Assembly: GCA_039566865.1 (NCBI GenBank)
Contig: CM076949.1
Span: 10,641,501-10,705,500 of the forward strand
Reading direction: 5' to 3'
From: Aurelia coerulea
Taxonomy: Eukaryota; Cnidaria; Scyphozoa; Semaeostomeae; Ulmaridae
Length of the DNA stretch: 64,000 bases
Shown: positions 29,042 through 41,134 of the stretch, piece by piece
Numbering within the stretch: the stretch's first letter is position 1
Layout of the letters: every line of letters begins with the position of its first letter
Translations under genes and position numbers: made by a program
Notes under the pieces: generated by a model
The model's database searches: none
What the model was told of the DNA's origin: nothing
The model's input: only the letters and a program-made list of their open reading frames with translations

Positions 29042-32000
29042 TTAAACAGTTATAGGATATGAGTTCCAAAATTGTTGTGGATGCAACGACGGTTGTGGAT
29101 GACAAAACTGAACTCTTGGTGTCATAAACAACTGATGGTAGGGAGGAACATATCCTGGCATAAATGGAATCAATTTAGATCTGCCTGTTCTTTGAAACGG
29201 TTCAACATATCTGGGAATTTGTTGAACATAATTGACGTGATAATTTGCAGGTTGTCCTGGTGTGGCATACATTAATCGAGTAGGTGGTAATCGAGTTCTT
29301 TGGGGTCGTGGAGGTGGCTCAGCATCTGGACTCAGTGCTGCATCGTCGTGCTCAGGAGCGTTATAAGGTGTTTGTAAGATGTTTTGATCTTGAGCATGGT
29401 CAGCGTGGTCCGCTGCTATGACTTGGTCTTGTTCAGGATCAACTTCTGGTTCATTTGTTGGGTCTTGAACATTATCCGCTGTAATGTCTTGTTCGGGATC
29501 TTGCTCCGTCTCATTCATCGAGGCCGGCGGATCTAGATTGTCCTGTACCGAGTTCGGCTGCAGTTCATTTGGATAAAATCCGACGTTAATCTCATCATCG
29601 TCACCATCAACTCCTCTGGCTTGATCTGGTCTTTTACTTTTATTTGCTACATTTCTCGCTCGGTTTTGTGTCATGTTCTTTTTACGACGTTCAATCTCTA
29701 TCGATTCATCAATCGGTAAATCATTACATGGGTATAATAGTGTACGATGAAGAGTACGTTGACGTCCTTGACTATTCTCTGGTTGTACAACATATACGGG
29801 ACTCTCTTCACTCATTCGCTTCAACACGGTGTAGATACGATCTTCCCAAAAAGCACGGATTTTTCCTGGTCCTCCTCTTTCAAAGTTACGAACAAGAACT
29901 CTGTCACCTGGATTAAGAGTACGGCTTTTTGCTTTCTTGTCATACTGTGTTTTCCCTTGTGCTGCGGTAGCGTGGCTCTTAGCATTTGCAATTCCGTATG
30001 CTTGTTGCATGGCTGTTCTCCAGTTTTTCACGTAAGCAGGATAACTTGATTCAGAATTTCCTTTTTTCAGTCCAAAGACAAGGTCGATGGGTAGTCGCGG
30101 TGATCGGCCAAAAAGAAGAAAGAATGGTGAAAATCCTGTAGAGTCGTGCCTTGTACAATTGTACGCATGGACAAGTTTTGGCAGATGGTCTCTCCAGTGT
30201 GATTTATACGTTTCGGGCAATGTTCGCAACATCGAAAGTAGGGTACGATTGAATCTCTCGGCCTTTCCATTACACTCTGGGTGATAGGGAGTAGTTCTTG
30301 AATGTCCAATACTGGAAATCTGTTCAAGGGTACGAAACATCTGACTCTCAAACTCACCCCCTTGATCATGGTGAATTTTAATGGGGTAACCATATCGTAG
30401 GATAAAATCATTAAACAATAGTCTTGCGGCAGTTTTTCCGGACTTGTCTTTGGTTGCATATGCTTGCGCATATCGTGTAAAGTGATCAACAATAACGAGC
30501 ACATATTCATATCCTCCGCTGCTTCTTTCAAGATGCATGTAGTCTATCGAAATGATTTCAAATGGTGTTGTGCTGTGTATTGGTGTCAATGGTTCCCTCT
30601 GCTTGAATGCTGGCGGCTTCTGTTTGACACAGCGACATCTACGCGTAATAAAGTTTGTGATATCTCTCTGCATGTGTGGCCAAAAGAAACGTTCACGGGC
30701 AAGCTGAACAACTCTCTCTGGGCCTAAATGTCCCATATTTGTATGTAACTCACTATAAACGACATTGCGAAGACTCAATGGTAGTACGACTTGATTATAC
30801 TGTCCTGAAATACGCCTCAAGGTACCATCTTCGGATACTTTCAGTTTCTTCCATTCATATAGCAATTGCTTTGTGTTGTGATCTAAAGTCTTGACTTCAG
30901 CAGGACTTGGTCGTTGCTTCTGTTTCAGATACTGGATGACTGTGTTCAGACTCTTGTCTTTGATTTGGGCATCTTTTATATCAAGCTTGTCTTGGTCGTC
31001 TCTTGTTGTTTGCTCATCAGGGATGTGGTTGTTAGCGAAAAGTATACTGTCAGGATCAGAAATTGAGTTAATCCAAGCTGTATCACCAGATGCAACTAAC
31101 GTAGCCGCATTGATAACTGCATTAATCTCTTCTGGAGAACTGTTTTCTGTACACGAAGCTATATATTTTGTCATATCTAGTGGGCTGCGTGACAGGGCAT
31201 CTGCATCTCCATTTGATTTTCCTGGACGATAATGAATCCTAAACTTAAAATCGGCCAACTCTCCCACCCAACGAAGTGTTGTTGCATTTAAACGGGCTGT
31301 GGTCAACACGTATGTTAGCGGATTGTTGTCTGTAAATACATCAAATGGTGGTGAATAGTATAAATAATCCCTGAACTGATCTGTAATGGCCCATTTTAGA
31401 GCAAGGAACTCAAGTTTTCCACTGTGCATATGATAATTCTTCTCACTTTGGGTTAGGGTGCGAGATGCATATGATATGACTCTCATCTTACTACCCTGTT
31501 GCTGGTAGAGAACTGCACCCAGGCCCTTTTCACTTGCATCTGTATGGACTATGTATGGCAGGTTGAAGTCAGGATATGCCATTATCGGTGGACTAGTAAT
31601 ATGTCTGATAAGGTCTTCTAACGCTGCTAGGTGTTCTGGTCTCCATTTTATCTTTGTAGTAGATGGCAACTGTCCGTTTGCTTTCTTTGTCATTCTCACG
31701 CGTATTTTGGGCTTACAATCTGCATCTTTTCCTGTCAGGAGTTCATAGATTGGGCTGGCAATTGATGAGAAATTGGGGATAAATCGACGATAATATCCCA
31801 GAAGACCTAGTAACTGTCTAACTTCACCGATTGTTGCTGGTGTTTCATCCTTCAAGCTTGTGACTGCTTCGGTATTCTTGGGATCTACTGTATATCCATC
31901 AGCTGAGACAATCCATCCTAAAAACTTTACTTGTTGCTTGAAGAGTGAGCACTTGCTTGCTTTTAGCTTTATTCCATTCTCTCGGAGGCGTTGTAGCACT

Positions 32001-33874
32001 TTCCTGACATCTTCAACGTGTTGTTCAAATGATTTACTGAATATGATTACATCGTCAAGATACGGCAGGCAAATTTCATCACGAAGATCACTCAAACATT
32101 GTTCCATATACCGTTGGAAGGCCGCTGGAGCGTTGGTCAGGCCGAATGGAATACGTTCCCATTCAAAGAGGCCCCAGGGGGTTACGAATGCAGTTAATGG
32201 TTGGCTCTGTTCACTCACAAACCCCTGGTGGTACGCCTTTCCTTGGTCAAGTGTGGTGAACCAACAATTTCCTCCCAAGCTGTCCAACGTCTCTTGTATT
32301 CTGGGTAAAGGATGCTTGTCTTGGATCGTTTTCTGGTTTAACAATCGGTAATCAATACATAATCGCAATGATCCATCTCTCTTCCTTACACAAACGCATG
32401 GCGAAGAGTATGGTGACTTTGAAGGTCTGATGAATTTCCTGTTGAGTAAGTCCTCGATATACTGCTTGACTTCACCATAAAGAGGTCTGGGAATTGCTGC
32501 ATAGTTCTTCTGAACTGGCTGATCATCTTTTAACTTGATTTCTAACTGTAATTCCTTCGCACAGCCGATATCTTGGTCATCTTTTGAAAATGAACTTATT
32601 TCATCCCTGAGCATAGCCTCTACCAATTTTCTCTCGTCTGAGCTTAGATGGTTGAGATCAATCTTCTGTAGAACTCCTTCAGTCACTTGACAAGTTTTGA
32701 CATCTGTTACTTTTCCATTGTGACACTTTGTTGTAGAGCTTCCGGGTCTAGCGGACTGTGGTTCACCTAAATTCATGCTCATTGGAGTGATAGATCTCAC
32801 TAACTCTAGGGTTCCCAAAGCCGTTCTGGCTGGCAATGATATATTATGATCTGTTTTGTTAGCAATTTGCAACTTTAACACTGGTGAGCTGCCTTTCTTT
32901 GCCACTAAAATTGACTCAGTAATTTCTAGTCCAGATGGTAATAAAGATTCTGGATATGGCTCAAACATCATTGGCAGGTTACGATCGCGATGTCCTATAT
33001 CCGCCCTACATGCAACATTGACTGTTTTGTTCTTTGGAATAATGGTTGCATGCTTAAATGACTTGACACTAAACTTACTTTCCTCTATGGTGCATTGATA
33101 AATAAGGTCTACCAAAGCTGCTGATTTGTTCTCCGATAAGTTTTGTAAACTATGACACATCGCTTTGACAAAGTCAGGGCTACATTCTGAATCAGCAGTA
33201 GCATTTCTGCATAGTTCTTCTATGACATTGAAGCCAATAATAGGTGTATCAATGTTCTCTGGAGTGACTAAAAATGGTACTTGAATACTATCTTTCTCAC
33301 CCTGTTTCTCAGGAAAAACTAGGCTAAAGTTGAGTTCTATCCATCCGTTGTAAGGTAGCGCTGTACCATTTGCTGTAACAAGATTCAAATTAGCATAAGC
33401 AACATCAAAAATGTCAGAGATTTCTCTCACTGGAACACCAGGAAAGTATTTATTCACAACAGCTGAAGATATAAGAGAAACTTGTGAGCCTGTATCCCAT
33501 AAAGCTTCCAACTTGGTTTCATTAAGACAACATTTCACAATACATTTCTTACCAACAAGCTTTGAGATTTGTGCATGTTTCTTTGGAGAAACATGGCTTG
33601 CAAATACATTTGCATCATTACTGTCTCCTAATCCCTTTTCTTCTGTGAATAACTTCTTAGACAATTCACTGATAGCTGAGCAAATTATCTTGTGCTCATT
33701 CCACTGTGCCTTCTGACACTGTTTGCTGCAATATCTCACTGTTTTACAGTTTTTACACTGCATAAAACTGTTACCTTGTTCTAACAAATGGCAATTATTG
33801 CATTGTTTATGATGGGACGTCTCAACTTCAGAGGCTAACGGCCGCCCCGCTTCGGTAGCCCCCTGTAGTTTCCC
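29042..33874 (-). CDS. pol: Pol of Gypsy element 2 with N-terminal MYND zinc finger
   Basis: About 1610 codons from the frameshift point, with no stop. Domains in order: MYND-type zinc finger (33680-33802), aspartic protease ([13 protein letters not shown]), RT ([42 protein letters not shown] with the YLDD site), RNase H ([43 protein letters not shown]) and integrase. The integrase has the zinc region [12 protein letters not shown] through RRCRCVKQ, then [20 protein letters not shown] and [10 protein letters not shown], which carry D, D and E. The C-terminus is acidic, rich in D/E/Q/P (DPEQD repeats). All catalytic residues are present. The MYND finger replaces the usual short gag-protease linker and is the unusual feature. 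Confidence 0.95.
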   Translation of the reverse strand, partial: GKLQGATEAGRPLASEVETSHHKQCNNCHLLEQGNSFMQCKNCKTVRYCSKQCQKAQWNEHKIICSAISELSKKLFTEEKGLGDSNDANVFASHVSPKKHAQISKLVGKKCIVKCCLNETKLEALWDTGSQVSLISSAVVNKYFPGVPVREISDIFDVAYANLNLVTANGTALPYNGWIELNFSLVFPEKQGEKDSIQVPFLVTPENIDTPIIGFNVIEELCRNATADSECSPDFVKAMCHSLQNLSENKSAALVDLIYQCTIEESKFSVKSFKHATIIPKNKTVNVACRADIGHRDRNLPMMFEPYPESLLPSGLEITESILVAKKGSSPVLKLQIANKTDHNISLPARTALGTLELVRSITPMSMNLGEPQSARPGSSTTKCHNGKVTDVKTCQVTEGVLQKIDLNHLSSDERKLVEAMLRDEISSFSKDDQDIGCAKELQLEIKLKDDQPVQKNYAAIPRPLYGEVKQYIEDLLNRKFIRPSKSPYSSPCVCVRKRDGSLRLCIDYRLLNQKTIQDKHPLPRIQETLDSLGGNCWFTTLDQGKAYHQGFVSEQSQPLTAFVTPWGLFEWERIPFGLTNAPAAFQRYMEQCLSDLRDEICLPYLDDVIIFSKSFEQHVEDVRKVLQRLRENGIKLKASKCSLFKQQVKFLGWIVSADGYTVDPKNTEAVTSLKDETPATIGEVRQLLGLLGYYRRFIPNFSSIASPIYELLTGKDADCKPKIRVRMTKKANGQLPSTTKIKWRPEHLAALEDLIRHITSPPIMAYPDFNLPYIVHTDASEKGLGAVLYQQQGSKMRVISYASRTLTQSEKNYHMHSGKLEFLALKWAITDQFRDYLYYSPPFDVFTDNNPLTYVLTTARLNATTLRWVGELADFKFRIHYRPGKSNGDADALSRSPLDMTKYIASCTENSSPEEINAVINAATLVASGDTAWINSISDPDSILFANNHIPDEQTTRDDQDKLDIKDAQIKDKSLNTVIQYLKQKQRPSPAEVKTLDHNTKQLLYEWKKLKVSEDGTLRRISGQYNQVVLPLSLRNVVYSELHTNMGHLGPERVVQLARERFFWPHMQRDITNFITRRCRCVKQKPPAFKQREPLTPIHSTTPFEIISIDYMHLERSSGGYEYVLVIVDHFTRYAQAYATKDKSGKTAARLLFNDFILRYGYPIKIHHDQGGEFESQMFRTLEQISSIGHSRTTPYHPECNGKAERFNRTLLSMLRTLPETYKSHWRDHLPKLVHAYNCTRHDSTGFSPFFLLFGRSPRLPIDLVFGLKKGNSESSYPAYVKNWRTAMQQAYGIANAKSHATAAQGKTQYDKKAKSRTLNPGDRVLVRNFERGGPGKIRAFWEDRIYTVLKRMSEESPVYVVQPENSQGRQRTLHRTLLYPCNDLPIDESIEIERRKKNMTQNRARNVANKSKRPDQARGVDGDDDEINVGFYPNELQPNSVQDNLDPPASMNETEQDPEQDITADNVQDPTNEPEVDPEQDQVIAADHADHAQDQNILQTPYNAPEHDDAALSPDAEPPPRPQRTRLPPTRLMYATPGQPANYHVNYVQQIPRYVEPFQRTGRSKLIPFMPGYVPPYHQLFMTPRVQFCHPQPSLHPQQFWNSYPITV
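33680..33802 (-). other. MYND-type zinc finger domain at the start of pol
   Basis: Cysteine spacing: C-x2-C, 11 residues, C-x2-C, 4 residues, C-x3-C, 7 residues, H-x3-C, with the signature [19 protein letters not shown] and HKIIC. This fits the MYND consensus, a protein-binding finger of chromatin and signalling proteins. It lies upstream of the protease and downstream of the frameshift, so it is made only in Gag-Pol. Confidence 0.88.
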
Positions 33875-35178
33875 TGTTTTCTCTTTTTACAACCTCTGAA
33901 AAAATGATCTGAGCTTCCACAAATAGAGCAATGATCACAACTTAAATGTTCAGCTTCTTTGCATGAAGTGCACATTGGACGTTGAGTGGTTTTATTGGGT
34001 TTTGTTCCTTCTTTCTGAGAACTTTTCACTTCTGCTAACTCTGTTTTGATAGCTGCAACTTCACACCTCATTTGCTCAACTGCTGCAAGTATTTTCTCAG
34101 AATTATTAACAGTTTTAGGTGTGCTTTGTGAGGGGGGGTTTTCAGCAACTGAAATTTCATTAACTTTTTTTACTTTTGTACTCAAAGCAAACTTTTTCTT
34201 TCTCTCAGATTCAGCCAAAACTGCTAGTTGCATTTCATTTATCAAACTCTCATCATCAACTGTAGCATCTTGTAAAAATGAACGCAGACGCATGCGAATA
34301 GCATCATCTACTAAACCGGTTTCAACTGATTGACGAAATAACCCACTCACTAAACTTGGACTATACTTTAGATCAGTTTCTGTTTCCTCTCTGCAGGCAA
34401 ATAAAATCTTTTGTCTGCAGTCCATTGCACGAATGAGGAAGTTTACAGGATCCTCATTTTGATTTTGTGACATTGTGAGAAGCTGTTGATAAAGATCTGT
34501 AGCACTTCCCTCCTTATAATGTGATCTGAGTATTTTCCTTAATCTGGGCAAAGGGATACTACCAGAACCCTCCAAATAACTGCGTATTTGTAAACCTGGT
34601 GAAATTGCATTTATGATTGCGTTTACCATTTCTTTCTCAGCATACCCTCTCTCTAAACCAGCCTCTACTTGTCTTATCAAAGAAACATAGGATAATTTAT
34701 CTCTTTGACCAACTTCACCAACCTGGCCAATTATTCTAAACTCTCTTCTAAACATACTGTTATGAAGAACATTTTGGTCAGGTAGCTGGGGAGGATTTTG
34801 GGAAGATATATTTTGGGAAACTGATGGTGAAAAATTTTCACAAGAAACTTTTTGGGTAACTACTTGTGAAACATTCTGAATACCCTGTCCATCACCCTCA
34901 GGGTTACTTGTACCATCATCTCCACCTGTATCACCTTCTAAAGGAGGGGGTACATATACATCTTTGACACTTTTTAAGGACATGGAAAATTCTTCAGAGC
35001 TTTTATCCTGCAGGCCCTCCAAAACTGTAGACAAAACCTTTATCACCTTAAATTTTGTCTTACCCAAAACATCTTTTTGAGGCACCTTTAGGACATCCGC
35101 AATTTGCAAAAGCTGCTCAATTTCCAAGGAAAATAATATTCCCTCCACCTCCAATAATAGCTCTTCATTCGCTGCCAT
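33835..35178 (-). CDS. gag: Gag of Gypsy element 2
   Basis: 447 residues from ATG 35176-35178, which has a good context (AAAATGG); a TTG 21 nt upstream is in frame but unlikely. The N-terminus has a compact helical block ([31 protein letters not shown]) of unknown role, followed by an acidic and Asn/Gln-rich linker. The middle is capsid-like (about residues 150-300: [40 protein letters not shown]). The C-terminus has cysteines ending in a zinc knuckle C-x2-C-x4-H-x4-C ([14 protein letters not shown]) for RNA packaging. It ends at TAG 33835-33837, after the slippery site used to enter pol. Confidence 0.93.
   Translation of the reverse strand: MAANEELLLEVEGILFSLEIEQLLQIADVLKVPQKDVLGKTKFKVIKVLSTVLEGLQDKSSEEFSMSLKSVKDVYVPPPLEGDTGGDDGTSNPEGDGQGIQNVSQVVTQKVSCENFSPSVSQNISSQNPPQLPDQNVLHNSMFRREFRIIGQVGEVGQRDKLSYVSLIRQVEAGLERGYAEKEMVNAIINAISPGLQIRSYLEGSGSIPLPRLRKILRSHYKEGSATDLYQQLLTMSQNQNEDPVNFLIRAMDCRQKILFACREETETDLKYSPSLVSGLFRQSVETGLVDDAIRMRLRSFLQDATVDDESLINEMQLAVLAESERKKKFALSTKVKKVNEISVAENPPSQSTPKTVNNSEKILAAVEQMRCEVAAIKTELAEVKSSQKEGTKPNKTTQRPMCTSCKEAEHLSCDHCSICGSSDHFFRGCKKRKQGNYRGLPKRGGR
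33868..33874 (-). promoter_or_regulatory. -1 ribosomal frameshift site gag/pol
   Basis: GGGAAAC lies in the gag frame as CA[G GGA AAC], a canonical X-XXY-YYZ heptamer. After a 7-nt spacer (TACAGGG) comes GGCTA, which can pair with TAGCC about 20 nt further on; the loop is GC-rich. The pol frame is open from here on, and has a stop just upstream, so entry must occur within this short window. Confidence 0.88.
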
Positions 35179-35306
35179 TTTGTAAACAAGTATTTCCAAT
35201 CTATCTTCAAATTTCTGATCAAATTAAGCCCATTAATTCATCCAGTTCTTGTACAACAAGTCTTCTGTTTTTCTCCATCCACCTCTCCCCCCTGCAGTAA
35301 GCAGGG

Positions 35307-35324
35307 GCCCCACGTTGGGCGCCA
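35307..35324 (-). promoter_or_regulatory. tRNA-Lys primer binding site of Gypsy element 2
   Basis: On the coding strand TGGCGCCCAACGTGGGGC starts 4 nt after the 5' LTR. This 18-mer is the known complement of the 3' end of tRNA-Lys(1,2) used as primer by several retroelements. Confidence 0.92.
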
Positions 35325-35328
35325 AATT

Positions 35329-35605
35329 TGTTAGACACTCGATTAATAAGGTTTGACACCAATAAACGAAGTCTTAAACGCGATACTTCATAAGAACTCC
35401 AGCTTTAAATATACACGATTTCATAAAAACAGGCGGTCAAAAACTTAGGCCTAGCGTGACAACAACAACAACGATATCGAATCGAGGCTGATCGATGACG
35501 TAATCGATACTTAGAAAAGTGTCTCTTTTGGGGGGTAAACATCAAAAAACAAAAACTACATGAAGTGTAAAATGCTAAACAATACGATTGTTCATACATT
35601 TCACA
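35329..35605 (-). repeat. 5' LTR of Gypsy element 2
   Basis: 277 bp on the minus strand, TG...CA ends. Identical by eye to 28405-28681. Confidence 0.97.
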
Positions 35606-35643
35606 TTAGCCGAAGACAAGAATCTAGCATTTGTTAACAACGA

Positions 35644-35797
35644 TTAATACTTACCTCTTGAAAATGAGCTATCAGTGCATCAGCCTCTCTCACCCCACAG
35701 GTTAATCTGACTGCGGAGGAGAGTGCACCAGGCCCTTTTGCCTGAACAGCGGTAGTTTTTTACGGTCGGTGATAGACATGGAATAACGAATTCCGGC
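35644..35797 (-). repeat. Terminal repeat B2 of the split-direct-repeat element
   Basis: 154 bp. It differs from B1 by a few bases and a one-base deletion in an A run that shifts the frame. It forms the other end of the insertion, bordered by Penelope sequence at 35643. Confidence 0.88.
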
Positions 35798-35904
35798 TAA
35801 TGCACCTGTCGGGAAGTCCGACTGGACAACCGAAAAACTAAAAAGTAACTCAAAAAACAATAAACTCAATAACGCAAATATAAGAAGGGACAGGGAGGGT
35901 GGAA

Positions 35905-36253
35905 GAATCTCGTCGTTCGTTCGTTCCGCTGCTCTTGATCTTCAGAATGAGATCTGTTGAAATAATTTAGAGTATAGCTTTACAGCCCGACAGATAAGAC
36001 GTGCCGGCAGAGACATCCAAATTAATCCTTGGGCGGTCCGATGAGTCGCCTAGTGATTAAGCATCCTGTTTTGTTGATATGATAATTCATCCTCATCCAA
36101 ATTATTAGACAGATCTGGCATTTATACAAGTCAATTACACGGTTCCACGCCTCAGCCAAAACCCGGACCAAGGAACCAAGTTCCAATCCATCGACAACCC
36201 AGCAGACCTCCTGAGGTCGTATTAACCGGGCTTAAATTGCATTTAACCTCCAT
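35905..36253 (-). repeat. Internal repeat A2 of the split-direct-repeat element
   Basis: 349 bp, a copy of A1, directly adjoining B1 at 36253/36254. Confidence 0.9.
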
Positions 36254-36408
36254 TTAATACTTACCTCAGGAAAATGGGCTATCAGTGCATCAGCCTCTCT
36301 CACCCCACAGGTTAATCTGACTGCGGAGGAGAGTGCACCAGGCCCTTTTTGCCTCAACAGCGGTAGTTTTTTACGGTCGGTGATAGACATGGAATAACGA
36401 ATTCCGGC
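36254..36408 (-). repeat. Repeat B1 of the split-direct-repeat element
   Basis: 155 bp, a copy of 35644-35797 at an offset of 610-611. On the minus strand it is open (SITDRKKLPLLRQKGPGALS and on) and ends with the donor-like CCTGAG|GTAAGTATT. The frame is not one I recognise. Confidence 0.88.
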
Positions 36409-38803
36409 CACAAGGGCACGCAGTGCTCCACCCAATCACCAACCGTAAAAGACTTAGACGAACTTCTCCCTACCTAAGCAGAACTTAGATAAAGCAGATC
36501 TGGAACAAAAACGTATAAAGCCTACAATAAGGCACTAAAAGCAAGCCTACGATAAGGCACCATCCAATCATATACAAAAGACGGGATGTCAAGGCACGCG
36601 CCCGCGTGTATGACCCCCAAAAAGTAAATAAAACGAAAAGTGGCAGCCAGGCTTAAGGCCTAACTGTCACCAAAGATGCAGCTTGTACTTAAGCACCCGG
36701 CGGTGCCTAAGCACCCGACAAGGCCTTTTGGCCAAACAACTGATGCAACGTGCATCCGACACGCCCTGTATTAGGGCACACAGCATTGATACGATCTTGT
36801 ATCATGCATGCCATTGACACTGCACGGACGATAACACAAATTACACTGTGTACGATACAGTAATATGACAACGATTAGCGATTTGCATTGGGCTGATGGC
36901 ACGGCCACCCGGGCACACCATATTGCATCACATCCACATTGCACAGCTCCTTGACTGCAGCTTAGTTTATACCAGAGCTTCCAGCATGTCAGTCCTTTTC
37001 TTGGTTTCATTGCGTTGCATTCCTACAAAATAAAAGGTTGTGTGCCGACTAGGCTTACGGCCCAGCCGTTACGAGGCATGCTTTTGGTGCGACACACCCG
37101 ACTGGCCCGATGGCCCAACTAAACTGATGCAATATGCATCCAAACACTCCCTGCATAAGGGTAAGCAGCTGATATCACTTGGCCTCAGCCCTTTCTATGG
37201 CAATAGCAACATTGATTTTAACTCGAGTAAGCACAACAAACTCTGCGATATACGATATCACAGGGCGCAGCACTAACAACAGATTGCTTTCGTTAGCTTT
37301 TCACACCCGCACCATGGCAATTTACGAACATGGGCTAAATTTATTGAAGATTGAAGGCTACTTGACTGCCTTATCGTGCACATCCCTCTTCTATGTTAAA
37401 CCAGCTCGCGACTGGCCTGGACGGCCGTACCATAGGCATTGAATATATATGCTGTTCTCACTCGGTCGATAGAACAACTATCGCTAGATTGACAAGCGGA
37501 CACAAACGTGCTTAATAACAATAGACACAGGTATGAGCATGATATGCTGAGCACAAGATCGAAAAAGGCAAGGGTACATATAACCCACACGATGCCGTTT
37601 GACGAGTTAGTAGCAACACATTGCAGGATACAAGCGAGCCTGCTGGTGAAAACCTGGCTAATTTTACTTCTGCTTCTGACGACAGAAAACGTAATCCCTT
37701 GCTCCCCCTATCTTATAGTAAATGCAACCGGGCATTAGGCCTTTAAGAAAAAAAATAACTTCAAAATGCATACAAAAAAAGAGCATTCAAATGGATATGA
37801 CATTTGCTAGTTGCGACTCCCTAATGAGCACTGCGCAGCGATGCATTGTTATTAGATGGAATGGAAGGACAAACATAGAGCGACTTATAATCTTATCTCA
37901 GACCACAACGTCGACAAGAAACTTTCTAACTTCACACTGAATCTGACGGCAACTTTTTCCAAGCAAAGATGATAAATTTCATATCAGAAAAGACCCACCA
38001 TAGCTACTCTGTTAGCCTCGATATATGTGTACTTTTTTATATCGGAGACGAGGCTTATACGATAGTGCAGATACTGAGGCATGTCCTAGAAGTATGGAAT
38101 GACTGCCGCACCGTACTGAAACACTTACAGTTGCCGATATGCTCACGGTGTTTATGAAAGGATGAAAATTTTAAGAAATTTGCTGAAAATGGTTGTTGCA
38201 GCCTATTCAAAACCAGGAAAATTGCGGGTGAGCGAAGCTATTATCCTTTGCATCTCGAGGATGGCCCCTTTCGTTATCCAGGGTTTTAGCCCTCAATCCA
38301 CTATTTGTTCGCCAAGCCATCCACCTGCACAGGCTGGAATTCACACTTTCCAACTTGGATCTTTGCCTTATTTGATACCATTGAGTTTGTCAATTCTTGC
38401 TTGCCTAATTTGAGGCTATGACTGGGCTATGGGCCCTATAAAAGGACAACAGTGAAAAATATGACAAACTTAGTTGGAACCACCTGAAAAGAAATAAGTT
38501 CTATCCATCTTTTGCTCCAATTTTATTCACTACTTATAGCAGCAATCGATCACTGCATCAAACATTTCCGCGTGAAACAAAACTGCCTATTGGCTTCTAG
38601 GTAAATATCAAAAGGAATTATTAGGCAGACATCAAATCTAGTCATCGGGCGGTCAGGGCAAATCCCTGCAGATCAAAATAAACATCGAAAAACAATAAAC
38701 AAAACAACGATCAAACAAAGCCTTACGGTTGGTGGAAAACAAGGCTAAGTTGGACCAAGGAGAGCCCCAACCCCACCGCGTTGATTCAACTTTGTTGCAC
38801 CGC

Positions 38804-38973
38804 CAGAGACGTAGGAACCGGGGGGCACTGGGAGCACGTGCCCCCCCCCCAAGATTTTGCAATAAACAAAGAAGTGCCCTTTTTATTTTCAGGAAGTGCC
38901 CCTATAGCTTCATGAAAAACGTGCCCTTAAAGTGTCATGCCCCCTCAAGTTTGAGATGCTTCCTACGTCCCTG
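38804..38973. mobile_element. hAT-like MITE (170 bp)
   Basis: Inverted ends CAGAGACGTAGGAACC and CAGGGACGTAGGAAGC (complement). Flanks TGCACCGC (38796-38803) and TGCGCCGC (38974-38981) match at 7 of 8 bases, as expected for an older 8-bp hAT duplication. Confidence 0.8.
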
Positions 38974-39429
38974 TGCGCCGCCCTCAAAACAACCAACAAA
39001 CGCACGGAACGAATGAATTAAATTGATCAATCAATCCATCAATCGATACAGCACTCAAATCAAATATTTGTTGATACATTTTGCCGTCGGCAGACCAAGA
39101 GATCAAACGATGCCACAGAGACTCTCAAACAGCTGGATGGGCGGGCCTAACGATAAAAAATGTCCTTGCTTTGTCATGCAATTAGTGTACTGGTAAATAT
39201 ACTATTTCTTAAAATTGGATTAGTGAAATCTGAAATCCTATTTGACAATATACTTTTGACAACATGCCAAAACCTGAGACTTAGTTCAAAGCACGCTTGT
39301 ATTGAATTCCAGACCCAATCCAATGCATCAAACTTCACAAAGCCGGTAAGACATGAATGTGACGTCCCTCTAATATATTCGCGGTACTCCCCAACGCAAC
39401 AACCCGGGATAACATACCCTGGGTAACCT

Positions 39430-39683
39430 ACAATCCTGGACATAAGGTGTTGAGAAAAAAGTGCCTTTCCCCTCTTTTAAGACCTCACTACCGATATTCT
39501 GTCAAAATGTTCATTTTACCCCTTTCCCCCATCTCAATGTTGGTTTTTTGGGATGAGTAGTCATTGCAGGTATCACATTTTACAATATCCCCTCAAACAA
39601 CATTGAATTGGGGGAGCAGGGGGTCGCTATATGGAAAATTTAGCAATCTGCCGAATATTCTCAACCCTTATGGCCAGGATTGT
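39430..39683 (+). mobile_element. 254-bp MITE, copy 1
   Basis: Ends ACAATCCTGGACATAAGG and the complement of ACAATCCTGGCCATAAGG (one mismatch in 18). Flanked by CT on both sides. Near-identical to 40881-41134. Confidence 0.82.
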
Positions 39684-40081
39684 CTTTGGACCATCGAAAA
39701 TCGCTCCTTGATTAATGCGTGTTAAATCAGTCGTTACAACTGATTTTAATACCGAAATTGAAAAATTTGATAGATGCACCATTTCTTGACTTAAGGCTTG
39801 TAGGAAAGTGAGGTCATATGTCTGATTCATTCTTGAATCCATAAATCAAATGATTCTAAAATACTTTAAAAACGGGATCTGATGAAGTTTCCACACACAA
39901 ATTACATCATGGTCCATCACGGACGGATCTCGCCTGAGATTCTTGCCTGTATCAAACTAGACAGGCGAAATAATGCTTAGAAAGTCAATAATCCTCCTGA
40001 AGCGTGGAAATTTCATAAATAGTTAATAAAACTTATGAAGTAATGGTAGCTCATCATAGTTTCTTAAACAATTACAAGTAA

Positions 40082-40187
40082 CCAAAAATATTTCCCAACG
40101 GGTAACGCACGGGTAACGAAACGAGTAACGAAAATTTTTGTTACTCGTTTCGTTACCCGTGCGTTACTCGTTGGGAAATATTTTTGG
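40082..40187. repeat. Near-perfect 106-bp palindrome
   Basis: CCAAAAATATTTCCCAACG reads inwards from both ends, followed by GGTAACGCACGGGTAACG, ACGAGTAACG and a TTTT turn at the centre (40131-40138). The arms differ at a single base or so. As RNA or single-stranded DNA this would form a hairpin of about 50 bp. No coding capacity. Confidence 0.92.
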
Positions 40188-40880
40188 ATAAAAGTGAACG
40201 TCTGCCACCTCTATGAAGTAAAAATTCCAGATAAACAGTCAGAAACTTGGAGGCTTTCAACAATGTTTGCATTTGAGCAAACTTCTAGCCATCTGGAGAA
40301 AAGCTCTGCGATCTTTAATAAATGGGCACAATGGCATACCCCTATCGCTGTCTGGAGAGAAATCAAGCGCTGCCATACTTCCGTCTCAAAAAGTGCCAAA
40401 AACGCCTTATTCCATTCAGTTTTCCGTAAATTTCATAGAAAGACCTTGCTGACGTGCTATCTATTGTCAAGAAACGTTTCACACCCTCATGCGAGACAAA
40501 GCCTCCATAAATGGAATGAGACGCAAAGAAAATGGAGAGACTTTTCAAATAGGGGAAATATCAAATTTTAGCTTGAAACAATCAATGCATTGTCTACTTT
40601 GCCAATTCTGTGCAGTTTATGATAGCCACTTGAGTGGCAATTAATCAGAAAGCGATAAAACTCAAGCGCAATCCACCTAACACAATTTCCTAGCTCCAAA
40701 GAACCATAATTTGCAACTTCTCCATCGCCATGGCCTGGTAAACTAAATTGTGACGTCATAATTGCAAATCGTGACATTTTAGGTTAATTTCGTTGCCAGA
40801 TTTGAATTCTACTGGTCAAAAATGTATAATATATGCAAACTTGCTTTGATCCCATTGACTTTCAAAAAATCTCCCCTCAG

Positions 40881-41134
40881 ACAATCCTGGACATAAGGTG
40901 TTGAGAAAAAAGTGCCTTTCCCCTCTTTGAAGACTTCACTACCGATATTCTGTCAAAATGTTCTATTTACCCCTTTCCCCCATCTCAATGTTGGTTTTTT
41001 GGGATGAGTAGTCATTGCAGGTATCACATTTTACAATATCCCCTCAAACAACATTGAATTGGGGGAGCAGGGGGTCGCTATATGGAAAATTTAGCAATCT
41101 GCCGAATATTCTCAACCCTTATGGCCAGGATTGT
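40881..41134 (+). mobile_element. 254-bp MITE, copy 2
   Basis: Same length and orientation as copy 1, flanked by AG on both sides, so the family appears to make 2-bp target duplications without TA preference. Transposase class unknown. Confidence 0.82.

Larger units (their letters stand above)
28405..35605 (-). mobile_element. Ty3/Gypsy LTR retrotransposon 2, intact and young
   Basis: The 277-bp LTRs (28405-28681 and 35329-35605) look identical over their whole length, which implies recent insertion. They read TGTGAAATG...GTCTAACA on the coding strand. A 4-bp duplication (TTAG on the plus strand: 28401-28404, 35606-35609) flanks the element. Inside: a tRNA-Lys primer site, gag, a -1 slippery heptamer, one long pol frame and a polypurine tract. 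The target is the Penelope element; the empty site CGG-CTAA-CAC is still present at about 45451-45462. All ORFs are open, so it could be mobile. Confidence 0.97.

Noticed and set aside
30087..30284. Plus-strand frames throughout 29-34 kb
   Set aside because: Antisense shadows of the intact Gypsy 2 gag and pol.
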